DNA of 64,000 nt from Branchiostoma floridae (GCF_000003815.2 NC_049980.1:27592762-27656761); one strand, 5' to 3'. Shown: positions 45,801 to 58,578, counted from the first letter of the stretch. A program made the numbers and translations. Notes: generated by a model not told the origin, from the letters alone.

Positions 45801-48800
45801 CTTCTTATACTGGTCAATCCTCTTCTTAAAGTTGGAGATCCTCGTGCCAAAGTTCTTGTAGGCCTGAGAGGAAAAGAACATGAGGTAAGGGGAGAGTTCA
45901 GCAAGCTTTATCTTAATTATCAAGTATATGTATCTGTATCATGTTGGCAAGAACTTGGAAATGATGAGGGAATGCATATTGTTTTGCCTAGTGTGTTCTT
46001 CTACCAGGAGTCAATCAGAGCTTAGAACTGCTGTGAACCAAGATGTCTTCACATGATTGCTTTAATAATCCCTAAAAACCTACATTAGCCACAATCTTGG
46101 CCTCGCTGTGCTGTGTGGAGTACACTGGATTAACATAAACCTACACTAGCCACAATCTTGGCCTCACTGTGTTGTGTGGAGTACACTGGATTAACATAAA
46201 CCTACACTAGCCAGAATCTTGGCCTCACTGTGTTGTGTGGAGTAGAGAAGTAACATAAACCTACACTAGCCACAATCTTGGCCTCGCTGTGCTGTGTGGA
46301 GTACACTGGATTAACATAAACCTACACTAGCCAGAATCTTGGCCTCACTGTGTTGTGTGGAGTAGAGAAGTAACATAAACCTACACTAGCCACAATCTTG
46401 GCCTCACTGTGTTGTGTGGAGTAGAGAAGTAACATAAACCTACACTAGCCACAATCTTGGCCTCGCTGTGTTGTGTGGAGTAGAGAAGTAACATAAACCT
46501 ACACTAGCCACAATCTTGGCCTCGCTGTGTTGTGTGGAGTAGAGAAGTAACATAAACCTACACTAGCCACAATCTTGGCCTCACTGTGTTGTGTGGAGTA
46601 GAGAAGTAACATAAACCTACACTAGCCACAATCTTGGCCTCGCTGTGTTGTGTGGAGTAGAGAAGTAACATAAACCTACACTAGCCACAATCTTGGCCTC
46701 GCTGTGTTGTGTGGAGTAGAGAAGTAACATAAACCTACATTAGCCACAATCTTGGCCTCGCTGTGTTGTGTGGAGTAGAAGATTAACATAAACCTACATT
46801 AGCCACAATCTTGGCCTCGCTGTGTTGTGTGGAGTAGAAGATTAACATAAACCTACATTAGCCACAATCTTGGCCTCGCTGTGCTGTGTGGAGTAGAAGA
46901 TCTCGGCCTGCTCTACCAGCTCCACCATCTTCTTCCTCTCTGCCAGCTGCTTGTCCATACTCTTCACAAATTCCTCCAGCTTCTCTGTCGCCTCGTCAAA
47001 CTCCTCTGAGAACTTCTTCCCTCCTTGTCGATCTGCAAAGAGAGTTAGTATTACACTAATTATCTCACAGTAAACCTGTATATTAAGGATACAGGCACAG
47101 CTGTAAATGATAGCTAACCAGAGCAATGGTTTAATGGACAAAAACAAACATCTAAATTCTAATTGAAACATTCCTGTTAGTGTTACAGTACTAGTTATTT
47201 TACGATGAATGTGGAAATCCTTTTAGAAACTTTTTGAAAGATGACAACAACAAAAAGCTTGCTCTGGTTGCTTGTACAATACAGTACATATTTCACTGCA
47301 TCTAAGGAGCAAAGTAGCCTGTAGTATAGCACTGCTGCAAAATGAACATGGCCTTACAAGCTTTTATGTACACAACTACCCAAATCTCTTAACAGATGCC
47401 AGAAGGGAAGATGACAAAATATTCTCGTTGGTCCACGTCCATGACACACAGCTGTTTATTGGAAGACAGTGTGTATGGGACCTGGCTTGGTCAGAAAACA
47501 TAACAATCTTCCCTTCCACCATCTGCTTGGAGATTGACCTCCCCGGCCTTACAAGTATAATCCACAGACTCCTTTTCAGGATGCTGCGAGAGGCCATCTC
47601 TTGACGACAGCTCGCCAAACTTTTTGAAGAATTGATTGCGCCCATGCGGATCTAGGCAGCAATGACATAACACCACATGAGTCACCATCACGGGCAAGCT
47701 AACTTCTACTCTTACGCAGGCTAAGAAGCATTGTGGGGATGGAATTTAATTTCACTGCAGCTTTCCTTCTTTCTTACCTTTCTTCAGTAATTGCTTTCCC
47801 TTAATCTATATTTGCAGCCAGAAATTGAATAGTAAAAATCTAACTTCTTGCAACCAGCAACAGCACTTTGCTTACATGAGCCAATGCCTTTACACATGAG
47901 AAGACAGAAGTATGGCATTGGAAAAAAAATGTTGAGTTTCCTGTTTCCCTACCTACCCTAGAAAAACCTGCCGACCCTAGACTTTTTTTGGGTGCGTGGG
48001 CAGTGGAGTCACAAAGCATACAGAATTTTTATTCAGCCTGCTTCCTATTGAAGTAAAAACACTGCTTGTAAGTTAGCTCACTATACTATATTTTTGGTCA
48101 GCCTAAAGAAATTAAAAGAAAAAAGATAATCTCTACCTACCGACCCTAATTTTTTCAGGACTGAAACAGGAAACACATACATTTTCCCTAGGCCTAAGAC
48201 AGATGTAGCTGATATCATACAGAGTAAATCTGTGCTCAACATACCTTTTAGCTGCTTGAGTGTTTCACTACTAGTCACGTCCACCCGCAGCTGACTGAAC
48301 TGCTGTTGTCTGAATATCACGTCATCTTCCAGTCTCTTGAAGGAACTGATGCTGTCTATCAGCTTCTGGGGCTAAAAATATCAAAGGCGATGATTAAAAT
48401 CATGGTCCTCTGGAAATATTTATAGCCTTTGTAGCAAATTAATGAAAAGGACTGTTATAGAATTTTAATGAAATAGTTATAGAATATCAAATGAAGATAG
48501 CACTTTTTGAATATGAATGAAAATGATGGTTTGTTAATGAAAATAACGGCTGCAGATTTTTAATCATGATTAAAATTACAGGGTATTAGTGAAATTGACA
48601 GCTACATGTTTAGAATATTTATGAAAACAATGGCTATATATATCATTTACACTCAGCGCACATTACAATTCATAAGAGCTACTACTTGCCATGGGCTTTG
48701 AACAGGTTGTGTGCAAATTTCATGAATCAGTAATGTTTGCAAGATGACAGTATCTTGGGATGGAAGTCTTTTCCAGGTTATGTTTTATTCATATATGTGT

Positions 48801-51800
48801 GTCACATGTGTGCCACTGTGTTATGTACAGCAGTACTTTACAGTTCAACAACCTGTAGTCACTAACCTTGAACTCAGCCAGGACCTTTGTGTTCACCTTT
48901 TTGGGTCGAACTTTGGAACTCACTGAAATGTAAACAAAAGCCAGCTAAATGATGGTAGCTTTACTGTAATATATACATGTACAAGACTACAAGATCCATT
49001 GTCAATAGGTAACCTGAAAAACAAAACATATAGATGTACAAGACTACAAGATCCATTGTCAATAGATAACCTGAAGAAAACAGCAACAATAAAGATCGAT
49101 GTCAGAGATACATCAAATTTATCATGCAGACACAATGTTTTGGAAAATTATTATAATGGGTTCTCTCACAAAGATATTCTGTTTCAAACAAGGGAATACA
49201 TTTTACTTGTCATTAAAACAGGTTATTTTCATGACACACAAATATAGGATAGAGATACAGATGAAAGTGATCTTTCCCTTTCTTTCCCCTTTCTTAAGCT
49301 GGTGTGTTACCCAAAGGGCAGCTATACTGGCTATATAGATACAGATCATCATCATCATCATCCTATAGATACAGATTTTAATGTGTCATATTATCCTTCC
49401 ACTGCCAGTTTCAATACTCTTTTTAATTTCCCGTCAAGATCAGACCAAGCACTATAGTATGAATAATTCATTACCTTAATGAACCCTGATAAAAAAGCTA
49501 GTCTTTTAATGAGGGAATTGATCATATCTCTGAAGCTATCTTGATGCATATTCATATCCAAGGCTATTAAAAAAGAGAATCTCTAGACACTGGTTTCCAA
49601 ACACCATAAAAAGCTGCTGCTATATAAAATACGTTGAGCAATTAAGAATTTTTGGGGCGTCAATTTTCCCCAGGAATCTGTTGCAGAACAAAGAAAGACA
49701 CCTTACCCAGTGCCCCTTTAAGCTGTGTAATAAAGTCACTGTCATACACACTCCTCTCTTCCCAGATGTTAAAAATCCTGTCCACTGACTTGCGGATGGA
49801 GGAATCCCTGCACAGAGTGAGAAAACATACTTTGTCATTATAAAATAATAAACACAAAGCATCATTACATATTTCAATTGGGAAATGTCCATTGAGAAGA
49901 CCCAACCATAGTCTTGTTGTTTGCGTTTATTATGCCTAAAATGCAAAATCCAATGAATCACGAGACACACTGGGTCAAACCAAAATAAAAGAACCACCAC
50001 ATTTATTTCTTATGAAGTCTCACTGGATCTCAAGTAAACGTGCGAGAATGACACAATGCCCTCTACTGACAATATGCAAAACTGCAATTTCCCTAAAAAA
50101 GGTAGATGTCGGTAGAGCTTGAGGACCATGTTTCCATCATTATTTCATTTACATGTATACAGGCTAAAATAAGAATTAATTTGTTGGTTTTGCTACATTA
50201 GGAATTATATGAAGCTGGAAAAAGTTTGTTTTTTCCCAAAATTTGTATATGTTATTCATACTATACTATACTATCTGAGACCAATCGTGTCTACAAATGA
50301 CTACATAGCAGGCAAATTTTTTTGCCAACAATTTCATGCCATGCAACAACACGAAAATATTTCCAGCACTGCTTCCCCTAAGAATGTCGCTATCCTTACC
50401 TGGTCAGGGAAGCTGCTTCTACCAGCACAGTCTTGAAGGACTCGTTATACGCTGTGGCGCCCTTCCTGCGCCCGTTCTGCAGCACATCATTGCAGAGGTA
50501 CATCAGGTTCAGCTTTTCTGGAGGCTTGGCTGGAAACAGATAAAAACGTAATGAGTAAAATACATTGTATGCCCCAAGAAGGCTAAAATCTGGCATCAGT
50601 CCTGCTTGAAATGTGAAAGAATCAATGGAAAAAAAATCAATGTTCTTATTACATTAAAATTTAAATGTTAATATCTTATCAGCAATATAATGGTCTTCCA
50701 AAGACCAATGGTCTCGCATGAGATCAACCAGTCATTGAAAATTGAAAAACAATGCTTTACATGGACAAAGCTACAGTCACATACCAGCAAGACCAAGTTG
50801 TCTATAAGAGAGCTAAGCCTACATTCATATCTGTACCCAGCAGCAAATGATGCATAAAAGCAAGCAACAGACTTGAATCAAAATCACTTTGACCCATTAC
50901 GTCATGTGAGGTCATGTTGTCCATAAGCAACGACTTGTGTACACTACAATACAGGATCCTGTTGAACTTCAACCCTCTTTTGAATGACAAACCCATCATC
51001 ATCACATCATCATATAATCATATCAGTGTCATCGGATAAGATGCAGCCATTTTGACCACTGTAAGATGATCCGCTTCGAAAAACTGGTGTCCAGAGTTTT
51101 TAAAGAGACCCAATTTCAAATTCATCAAGGGAAATCTATTTCAAAATTGGTATTTAGCTACCATTTTTTAAACCTTTAAACAGAGCTCTAGCAGGCATTT
51201 CCCATCAATTGACGAAAATTTGCTGTGTGTACTGAGGGAAAATTTTAAAACCAATCCGTCAACCTTGACAGACGAAAATCCTTGGTGGAAGGTACAGGCG
51301 GCTTGGGGACGCCGTCCACTGTCTGAAAGCCACACACTGCTTTGCTATTGTTATGATTGTTGAAAATGTGTGTTGGTGCTCTTTTGCATAGGATAATCTC
51401 ATTAAAAACCTGTTTTTCAAGGTCTCAGTTCAATCCTGCTAACTCCTGGCATAGCTGCATTCTACGAACTTCCAAAGTTTCTTATTTTATCTCAATGACA
51501 ACATTTACTTTGTAGTGTCATAGCAAAATCATATTCCTGGTTGTTGCGACAATGGGAAATTGGCTGACGGATAAAAAATTTGAGCTGGCTAGAGCCCTGC
51601 CTTTGATTTAAGATGACAAGCATTTCAGGAAAATAAAATAAATTATGACAAAATGTGGTTGGAATTTTCATAACAAGCAAATGGCAATGTATCACTGTAT
51701 TGTCAAAATGGCAGCTTCGTAATACGTACTGAATTTTTAAATTAAAGATACAACTTAAAGATAATATATTCCAAATGCAAACACAAGACAATAACAAATA

Positions 51801-52206
51801 TAAAAATCATACCCCAAAAAAGATATTTATTGCATTTTTATTGAACTACATGTAACAGTGCTGTATAAAAAGAATGAAATATATTACTTCAGTATCTATG
51901 CATTGAGTCATTTCGTAACTATGTGCAGTATGACTGCGTCCTCTGTACCCTAACACAGTCAAGTTCATGCAGTAACATGCGTATCATGTTCCGCCCATCA
52001 ACACAGGTCACATGGTCCTACAAAAACGTTCCAGCATCGCAAAATCTACACTCACATTTCCGAAGCTGCTTCATCCACAGCTGCACGATCTGCTGGTGGC
52101 TGCTCTTGTGGTGCACGATCCACAGAGAGAGGGTCTGGATACTGTCCATGGTGTTCTGTAGGCCCGCCAGTTTGCGCTCAAAATACTCCACGTTCAGGGA
52201 CGCCAT
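42889..52206 (-). CDS. RPRD2: RPRD2: CID-domain regulator of RNA polymerase II CTD (with assembly gap)
   Basis: Exons: 52206..52056, 50529..50400, 49807..49707, 48922..48867, 48371..48245, 47032..46857, 45863..45644, 45088..44843 (runs into the gap), and a long last exon ending at 42889 (open to about 44712). Exons 1-3 form the CTD-interacting domain (FERKLAGLQNTMDSIQTLSL, LNLMYLCNDVLQNGRRKG, RIFNIWEERSVY). Exons 5-6 are the coiled coil (GGKKFSEEFDEATEKLEEFV). Exon 7 matches RPRD2 closely (LPDPDSPIPSPSEDAPSPG, REVEDMDISDDDEE). The last exon is Pro/Gly-rich with repeated GQPIQRLG and ILKN motifs and ends FQARPRY, like vertebrate RPRD2. Known: RPRD proteins bind Ser-phosphorylated Pol II CTD in the nucleus. 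It starts 478 bp from XPA, head to head. Confidence 0.9.
43360..43500 (-). repeat. Coding GQPIQRLG repeat of RPRD2
   Basis: Five close copies of GQPIQR(L/I)G, separated by Gly/Ala-rich spacers, occur in the last exon. A linear repeat with conserved core and variable linkers suggests a short-motif binding array; its partner is unknown. Confidence 0.7.
44743..44842. other. Assembly gap (100 N)
   Basis: Exactly 100 undetermined bases, the usual placeholder for a gap of unknown size. It removes the junction between RPRD2 exon 8 and the last exon. Confidence 0.99.
46081..46912 (-). repeat. 59-61-bp minisatellite derived from an RPRD2 exon end and its splice donor
   Basis: Fourteen units begin at 46081, 46142, 46203, 46262, 46323, 46382 and then every 59 bp to 46854. 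The unit at 46854 is the real 3' end of exon 47032..46857. On the minus strand each unit carries CACAGCGAGGCCAAGATTGT (coding for HSEAKIV) followed by the donor GTAGGTTTATG, preceded by a pyrimidine-rich CTTCTCTACTCC. Confidence 0.9.
49297..49346 (+). repeat. Dispersed repeat copy 3, degenerate
   Basis: AGCTGGTGTGTTACCCAAAG, then CTATATAGATACAGAT, related to 5305-5369 and inverted 41007-41066. It lies in an RPRD2 intron and is followed by a short (ATC)n run. Confidence 0.55.
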
Positions 52207-52683
52207 CTTGGAAATGTCTCTCGCCTAACCTTTTGCGAAAATACACCTCGAATTTCAACAATCCCGGCGGCCTCGCTGTATTTACCCGGCTAAAAATAAC
52301 GTCTTCACCCTTAAGACTAAGTATATGTCGGCTACATCCCTCGAAATGTCTGCGAAGGTGGTAAAATCGAGGGGTTTGGGAAGGAACGCCTCCTGAAAGA
52401 ACCAGGCACCTCCATTTTACAGCAATGTTGGCTCTGCGCATGACTGACTAGTCCATTCAGCTAATAGGGATGACTATTGAAACGGTAGTTTATTTTATCA
52501 AGCTGAAGTCGTAATTGTTGAAAATCTATACATAGAATTCTTTTGGTTTTAAGCAATTAGACAATTGAATATTTTACTTTGAATATTTATCTATTAAACG
52601 TTCAAAAACTGTAAATTTTAGACTCTTTTGACTACTGAATCGGTCGGTGATAAATTCCGTGCTATGTTTCTTACATCAGCACA
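52207..52683. promoter_or_regulatory. Shared bidirectional promoter region of RPRD2 and XPA
   Basis: The two ATGs are divergent and 478 bp apart. Neither side shows a TATA box at a suitable distance, and the RPRD2-proximal side is GC-richer, in keeping with housekeeping bidirectional promoters. No specific factor site is claimed. Confidence 0.6.
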
Positions 52684-55600
52684 ATGGCGGCAACAACAGA
52701 AGACGGAAGTAGCGCGAACGTCCAGACAGCTATGACTTCGGAAAGTCGTATGTTCGTCTCTTTGCCAAACTCTTTCTTTGCAACTTGGGAATGTAGCTGG
52801 TTTATAACTCTGTGGTATCATTTTCATGACACAGCTAGACACAGAGCTGTCCATACGATTAGATATAAGAAGTTCAGCAGTGGACACCAAGGTTTTTACA
52901 TAACGATGTCCATTACTATCCAAGCAGAGGTAAAAAAGAAAGAAAGAAAAAATGATAAAATAGGGCCTTTACTCATATATTTAGTTATTTTTGTTGGCAT
53001 TTCCATTTTTCAGTTTTTTTAATATCCCTAGTGAATTGTAGAGATCACAAAAACGGGAAGGCCAACAGTAAAGGATGATCAAAACAAGCCGGTCCTATTA
53101 AACATCTGCTTGAAGCTTGTGACCAAATAGCTTTACTGATGTTTCAGCCCCCGAACCACTGTCAGATGCGCAGAGGGCAAAGATAGAGCGAAATAGACAA
53201 CGTGCCTTACTCCTGAGGCAAGCAAGACTTTCCAGCAGACCCTATGCCGACCCTTCAGAAAGACCCAGAGGACAGGGGTAGGTGTGGCCATTTGACGATG
53301 GTTTGTACGTATCAAATGCAGAGTTAAAACTGTTCTATAATAATAATAATCTGGTGTATTTTGCAGCCAGTAGGTACCCAAAGTATGAGTAATGAGGCTG
53401 TTTAACGTGGTCGAGGCACCTCCTCGAGCACGGGACCCCCGTTTTACGTCCCTCCCGGAAGACGATTTCGTGAAAACTTCGTGAGGCTACAGCAATCCGG
53501 ACGTCCTTGGTTGGTCCCCCATCCAAGCACTGTCCGGACCGCGCGTTGCTTAACTTCCGAGATCGAGGGATCGGGTGTGCCAACGCGCCACGCGGCCGTA
53601 GCACAAGAAAGTTTCAGCATCTTCTTCTTTTTCTTCTTCTGGTTATATCCAACTGCTGATGAGTCGGCAATGATTGACATATACTGTCCCACCTTAAGTT
53701 AAGACTGTCCTACCGCAAACACACAGCCCGTCTTTACGTCCCACCTAAGTAAGAGGCTGTCCTTAACCGAATGTTACCAATTTTCACCTGAGCGAAGAAA
53801 TTGGCATACGATTTAGAATAGATTACTAGTGCATTCATGTACTAAAGATTCCAGCCCAGAAGCTTTAGAATTAACCCTTTACATCCATGATCACCTTCCC
53901 TTGCCACCTTTCCCTCCAACAGTATGTCATTCCAACAGTTGTTTAAGTGTGTGAAATGTTACTAAGACCTATGCTTCCGTGTCCACAGTAAGTCGTCCCA
54001 AGGGAAACTGCCAGGCAGAGTGATAGACTCTGGAGCAGGGTTCCTGATAGAGGAGGATGAGGAGGGGGAGGATCCAACAGCTGACATCAAGGTTGTGCAC
54101 AGACCTGGTCAGTAGATGTTTGCGCATCTTTTTCTGCTGTTTTTTCAAATGTACTGATGTTCCATTGTTTGAGGTTAGGCTGACCCAATATTATCGATTT
54201 TCACCCCTGAAAATTGTGAATAATGTGACAGATTGAGATAAATGACAAAACTCAAAATGATTGAAAAGTTAGATGTAGGAAAAAATAGATAATAGAAGTA
54301 CATTGTTTATATTGTAAGTTAAATGTAAAGTCATAAGTTATAACTAAGTCATAAAGTCATAAGTTATATATTTAAGTTGCCTGTCTCAATGACACTGTCT
54401 AGCCATGAATGGCATACATTGTATACTATGTTCATCATGTTTGGCAGCATGCATAAGTTTCTCCATGGTGATTCCTGTGTTCACTTTCATCCAGGTCCCA
54501 TCTTGGAGCCAGACCGTGTCGCCTGTGAGCTGTGTAACAGTGAGATCAGTGACTCCTTCCTCTACAACAGCTTTGATGTGCCTGTATGCGATGGGTGCAA
54601 GTAAGGGCATTACTATACTAAAAATACAATCTCTATGTCAACGTATTACTGCACAAAGCCCTGTCTTAGAGCATAACCTTCAGTTGAGGTACACCGTTTG
54701 ATGTGGCCAGTGAGGCCTGAAAGAAAAATATTTGCAAAGTGCAAACCAACAGAAGAAAATGAATTTGTGGATGGCCAAACATACCATTAGGTATTCATGC
54801 CTATGTGTTTTGTCACTTGTATGATGCAGGTAAATTTCACGAGTGATAAAGGCTATGCAAAAATAATAATAATAATCTTTATTGCAAATTCATGCCCGAG
54901 GGCTAATTGCATACAAAGTAAGGTAGTAGTGGTATCCATAAACATAATTAACAAAGAAGGGAAATGATATTCATAGATAAATCAAAAGGGAATAACGTCT
55001 AAACTAAATCTATTTCTACCTAAGCTATATGATGGGTTTGACTTCTTTTCCGTAAGCAGTGGAAGATGAATTGTCCAACATTTTCATATATAAAGGAGTT
55101 GGACGACTTAAGTAAGAAGATTGATTTTTGTTGGTCGGTAAGGTGATAAAAGCTTGGGTAAGTTTTACTGATTTTAAGAAAAAGTTTGTTTCTTTCGTAA
55201 CTGTAATGTGAACATTGACAAATGAAATGTAGTTCATCTTCCACTGCTTTCCCTGAACAATGATTACACGTTCTCTCGTCAACGGACAGTTTTTTGTACC
55301 TGCCTCTCTCTATTTCTAATGAATGAGCACTTATCCTCATTTTACATAAAGCGGATCTTAGCTCAAAATCTGAGTGGTATAGGTAACTCTCCATACTGTA
55401 CTCAGATTTAAGTTTCTTATACAATCTTAACTTACCAGCATTAACAGATAAATGGTGAAGAAATCGTTGAATATACATGTCTGTTAGCCTTTTCCTTAGC
55501 GATACACAAACATGCTTGCTATCAACATTTACATTGATAATAGACCTCAAGTTGGACTGCTGGAATATTTTAGTTATGTCAGCAAAATAATTTAATCTCA

Positions 55601-57651
55601 CAGGCAAGAAAACAAGGAAGCTTCATTAGATCTCCATTTACCTTGTCACTTGACCCATACCAATTGTACCAAATATTAAAGAAGACTGTCCATTCCCAAA
55701 AAGATTTATGATTTTAGAATACTCTAGTTGACTGGTCTGTAACTTTAAGCTTATCCAACACACTTTCTCACTATCCGGTTTTGTGCCCGTTGTTCCCTGT
55801 CTTGCAAGGGTTGGACGTCACGAGATGTCGTTAGGGTCTGATTGCTGATTGCCAGCTTCTTCTGTTAAGGTGGTTGGTTGGCTTTTTGCAGCTTCATTTT
55901 GCAAACATCTTCCTTGACATACGTTTTAAAATCTGATTGCTCTCCATGCTGTGACAGAGATATGGAGGAGAAGCACAAGTTGATCACCAAGACTGAAGCC
56001 AAGCAGCAGTTTCTGCTGAAGGACTGTGACTTTGACCAGAGAGACCCTCCCCTGAGGTGTATCATCAGGAAGAACCCACACAACCAGAGATGGGGGGACA
56101 TGAAACTCTTCCTGCTCTACCAGGTAGTGTGTAATATGATACTTTAGTGTGCATACATTGGTAAAGGTTGGACTTTGAGGTAATACAAGATAACATTAAC
56201 TCAAGGAAAATTGATAGATTTTGAAAATTGCCAGATATTTCAGGTAGCATCAACTTCCTTTAGTTAGTCAGTTAGTCTGTCTTTAAAGAAAGGTAGTTTA
56301 TGCTACTTGAAACATCTGACTGTTTCCAAATCTATCCAGTTGCCTAGGTAACTGTTACCTTGCATATATAGTGCGTCTTTATATATGTAATACATGTATA
56401 ACACTATAGCATTGGCACCTGAAAAAAAATCTTAGAATTGTTATTATAGTCTAAGAATAGAGGCAAAATGAAGATTGCCAGCTGCAATATTTGAAATAAT
56501 CAAAGATTTATTTTTAGTGCACCACTGCACATAACAACTTTATCCTATCAGAAAGCTTGACATTTGTTGCAATCTACACAATGTTCCACTTGTATATTGT
56601 GTAATCCACTCATACATGATATTTTATGAGACGACATAATCGAAAATTTTGTCAGACATTTGGTCATTAAAGCCAGGGAAATAGAAACAAAGCAGTTGCA
56701 GATGTTAATTTGGATACAATCAATTGAAAACTTTGTCAGACTTTAGGTTTTTTTTAGGCAGATACAATGTACACTGTTTAGTGCAAAAGTTCTCAATTTG
56801 TGACCCTACAGAGTACATGTGTTACACCAAAAGAGGTTCTTTTACCTGCCTTTACACTACACTACCCCTTCAGGTGAGAAAACGGGCCTATGAGATCTGG
56901 GGAGATGAGGATGGGCTGGAGCAGGAGAGGGAGAGGAGGGAGGAGAACAAGAGGATCAAGAAACAGAAGAAGTTTGACAAGGACATTAAAGGTAGGAATT
57001 CTATATTGTAATTAATCATGATTGTGAACTGTTATTTCTTAGTAATTAATGGCCGCGTGGTCCTTATATGCAGAGGTGGCCACTACTGCAGGTTAGACTA
57101 CATACATATATATTAGTGGCCACCAAAGACCACCTGTCTTTAGGTAGAGGTGGTCTATAGTATAAAGGTTTGACTGTATATCAATGGCCAGGTGGTCCTT
57201 ATGTAGATGTAGTCACATGTGCAGATTTGACTGTATACCAATGACCATAGTCTTTATGTAGAGGTAGTTATCTATACAGGATTTTAACTGTAGTATTCCT
57301 TTGCCCTGCATTTATCAAAATACTTTGCTGATAAGTGACATTAATGGTTTATTTCATCTAAACAACATGATACAGATATCAGGGTCATCATTTAGACCCT
57401 GAATTGCACTGCCACATGACAAAAAGACATCCAGGGCAGCATTCAACAAAATTGCATTTTATGGCATTGTTGTTTTTATTCAATCCTTTGTTACAACAGA
57501 ATTAAGAAAGGCAGTGAGAAGCAGTACATGGACCAAAGACACCTCCTCTCACCAGCATGAGTTTGGACCAGAGTCATACGATGAGGAGTCAGACATGTAC
57601 AGCAAGAAGTGTGGCACCTGTGGGTTTGTACAGTCGTATGAGAAGATGTAG
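52684..57651 (+). CDS. XPA: XPA nucleotide-excision-repair damage-recognition scaffold (283 aa)
   Basis: Exons: 52684..52744, 53148..53277, 53989..54107, 54495..54600, 55958..56123, 56874..56991, 57500..57651; 284 codons with consistent phase (human protein 273 aa). Exon 1's donor (GAAA|GTCGTA) is weak, so the N-terminal 20 residues are the least certain. Exon 2 has the basic NLS-like IERNRQRALLLRQARL. Exon 4 carries the C4 zinc finger (CELC, 17 residues, CDGC). Exons 5-6 are the DNA-binding core (LKDCDFDQRDPPL, NPHNQRWGDMKLFLLYQV). A charged helix follows. The C-terminal CGTCGFVQSYEKM matches the conserved TFIIH-contacting end. Known role: NER in the nucleus, binding damaged DNA, RPA and TFIIH. 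Introns 2 and 4 contain a SINE and a LINE fragment. Confidence 0.93.
53338..53602 (-). mobile_element. 5S-rRNA-derived SINE in XPA intron 2
   Basis: The 118-base head (53602..53485) is 5S-like: it starts GCTACGGCCGCG, contains TCTCGGAAGTTAAGCA and CTTGGATGGGGGACC (internal promoter boxes A and C) and ends GCTGTAGCC. It is followed by an unrelated body of about 135 bases and a (TTA)n tail at 53338-53349. The head-body-tail layout fits the SINE3 class rather than a 5S gene. Confidence 0.8.
54872..55611 (-). mobile_element. 5'-truncated non-LTR retrotransposon in XPA intron 4
   Basis: A 195-residue frame (55607..55020) has a Cys/His finger near its end (CNHC, then ELHFICQCSHY), as found after the reverse transcriptase domain of several LINE families. 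Downstream come AATAAAG and an (ATT)n tail at 54872-54882. There is no RT catalytic motif, so it is a dead 3' fragment. Confidence 0.7.
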
Positions 57652-57851
57652 ATATGAAGGAAATGTTTCTTATATTAGTATGTAGGTACAAATGTGATGC
57701 TCAGGGAAATGTAGAGGTTATTTGAGAACAGTTAAAATTTAATTGTGATCACATAGTAGACAATTTAGCAATTGAAATTGTCTACAACTTTGCACGAATA
57801 AGAGAAAACTTAATATTCTATTATCATCACATAAACACATCTTAATTTTAA

Positions 57852-58578
57852 AGGCATACTACGCAGTTTTTTGCGCTCAAATTTGAAATATTCTAGAATT
57901 AAGAAATATCAGCTTTACTACTACTTTTTGTCACTTTTTGACACTTTTGTGTTATTATTTCACGTTTGCAACGTAAAGGATTAGCCTACAAACATTTCGC
58001 TCTAGGCACCCTGTAACCTTGTGTCCCCCCAAGTTAGACCCTCCGGGTCTTGCTTGCCACTGGTAGGTCCCCCGGGGTGGGGCAATCAGTTAGCACATGC
58101 ATGGCAGACTGAAGATAAAGAACACAATGGAGATCTTCTTTGGAAACACCTATATCTAATCGCAGGAGCTGACAAGAGCTCATTGATCTAATCATTCTAA
58201 AATAGCATATAATCATGAACTTATTAGTCTATTTCGTAGGATATCAACAAGCTGAGGTCATATTCCCTTCAAAACTGCAAGAAACATTGTACAGAAAGCT
58301 AGTCTACTGTACTCAGAGGAACTGTCAACTGGCCCCCCACTGGGAAGCCAGGCTGATAAGCAAGAAACAACAACACACAGAGGCAGTAACCAGCCTGTGC
58401 CCATCTGTTTCTTGGAAGATCACAATTTTTATACATCATGCTTATGTGGTGCATTGATGTCGCAGCATCTCTTCCTGAACATTGGTATGCAATGCTATAG
58501 GGTTGATTGAACTAACAATGTAAAGAAAAAGTAGGAAAAGCTACTTTTTGTTTTGTTCAAAAATCCCGTAGTATGCCT
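57852..58578. mobile_element. TTAA-flanked MITE between XPA and the STAND/TPR gene
   Basis: Perfect inverted ends AGGCATACTACG (57852-57863) and CGTAGTATGCCT (58567-58578), each bordered by TTAA (57848-57851 and 58579-58582), the piggyBac-type target. The 727-bp interior has no transposase. A run TTTTTTG/CAAAAA continues the inverted symmetry. Confidence 0.85.

Noticed and set aside
46081-46912. Regular 59-bp repeats resembling a CRISPR array
   Set aside because: Units are contiguous with no unique spacers, the sequence derives from an adjacent eukaryotic exon, and the genome is a metazoan one.
53485-53602. Functional 5S rRNA gene
   Set aside because: The sequence is diverged in several conserved positions and is fused to a SINE-like body and TTA tail inside an intron.
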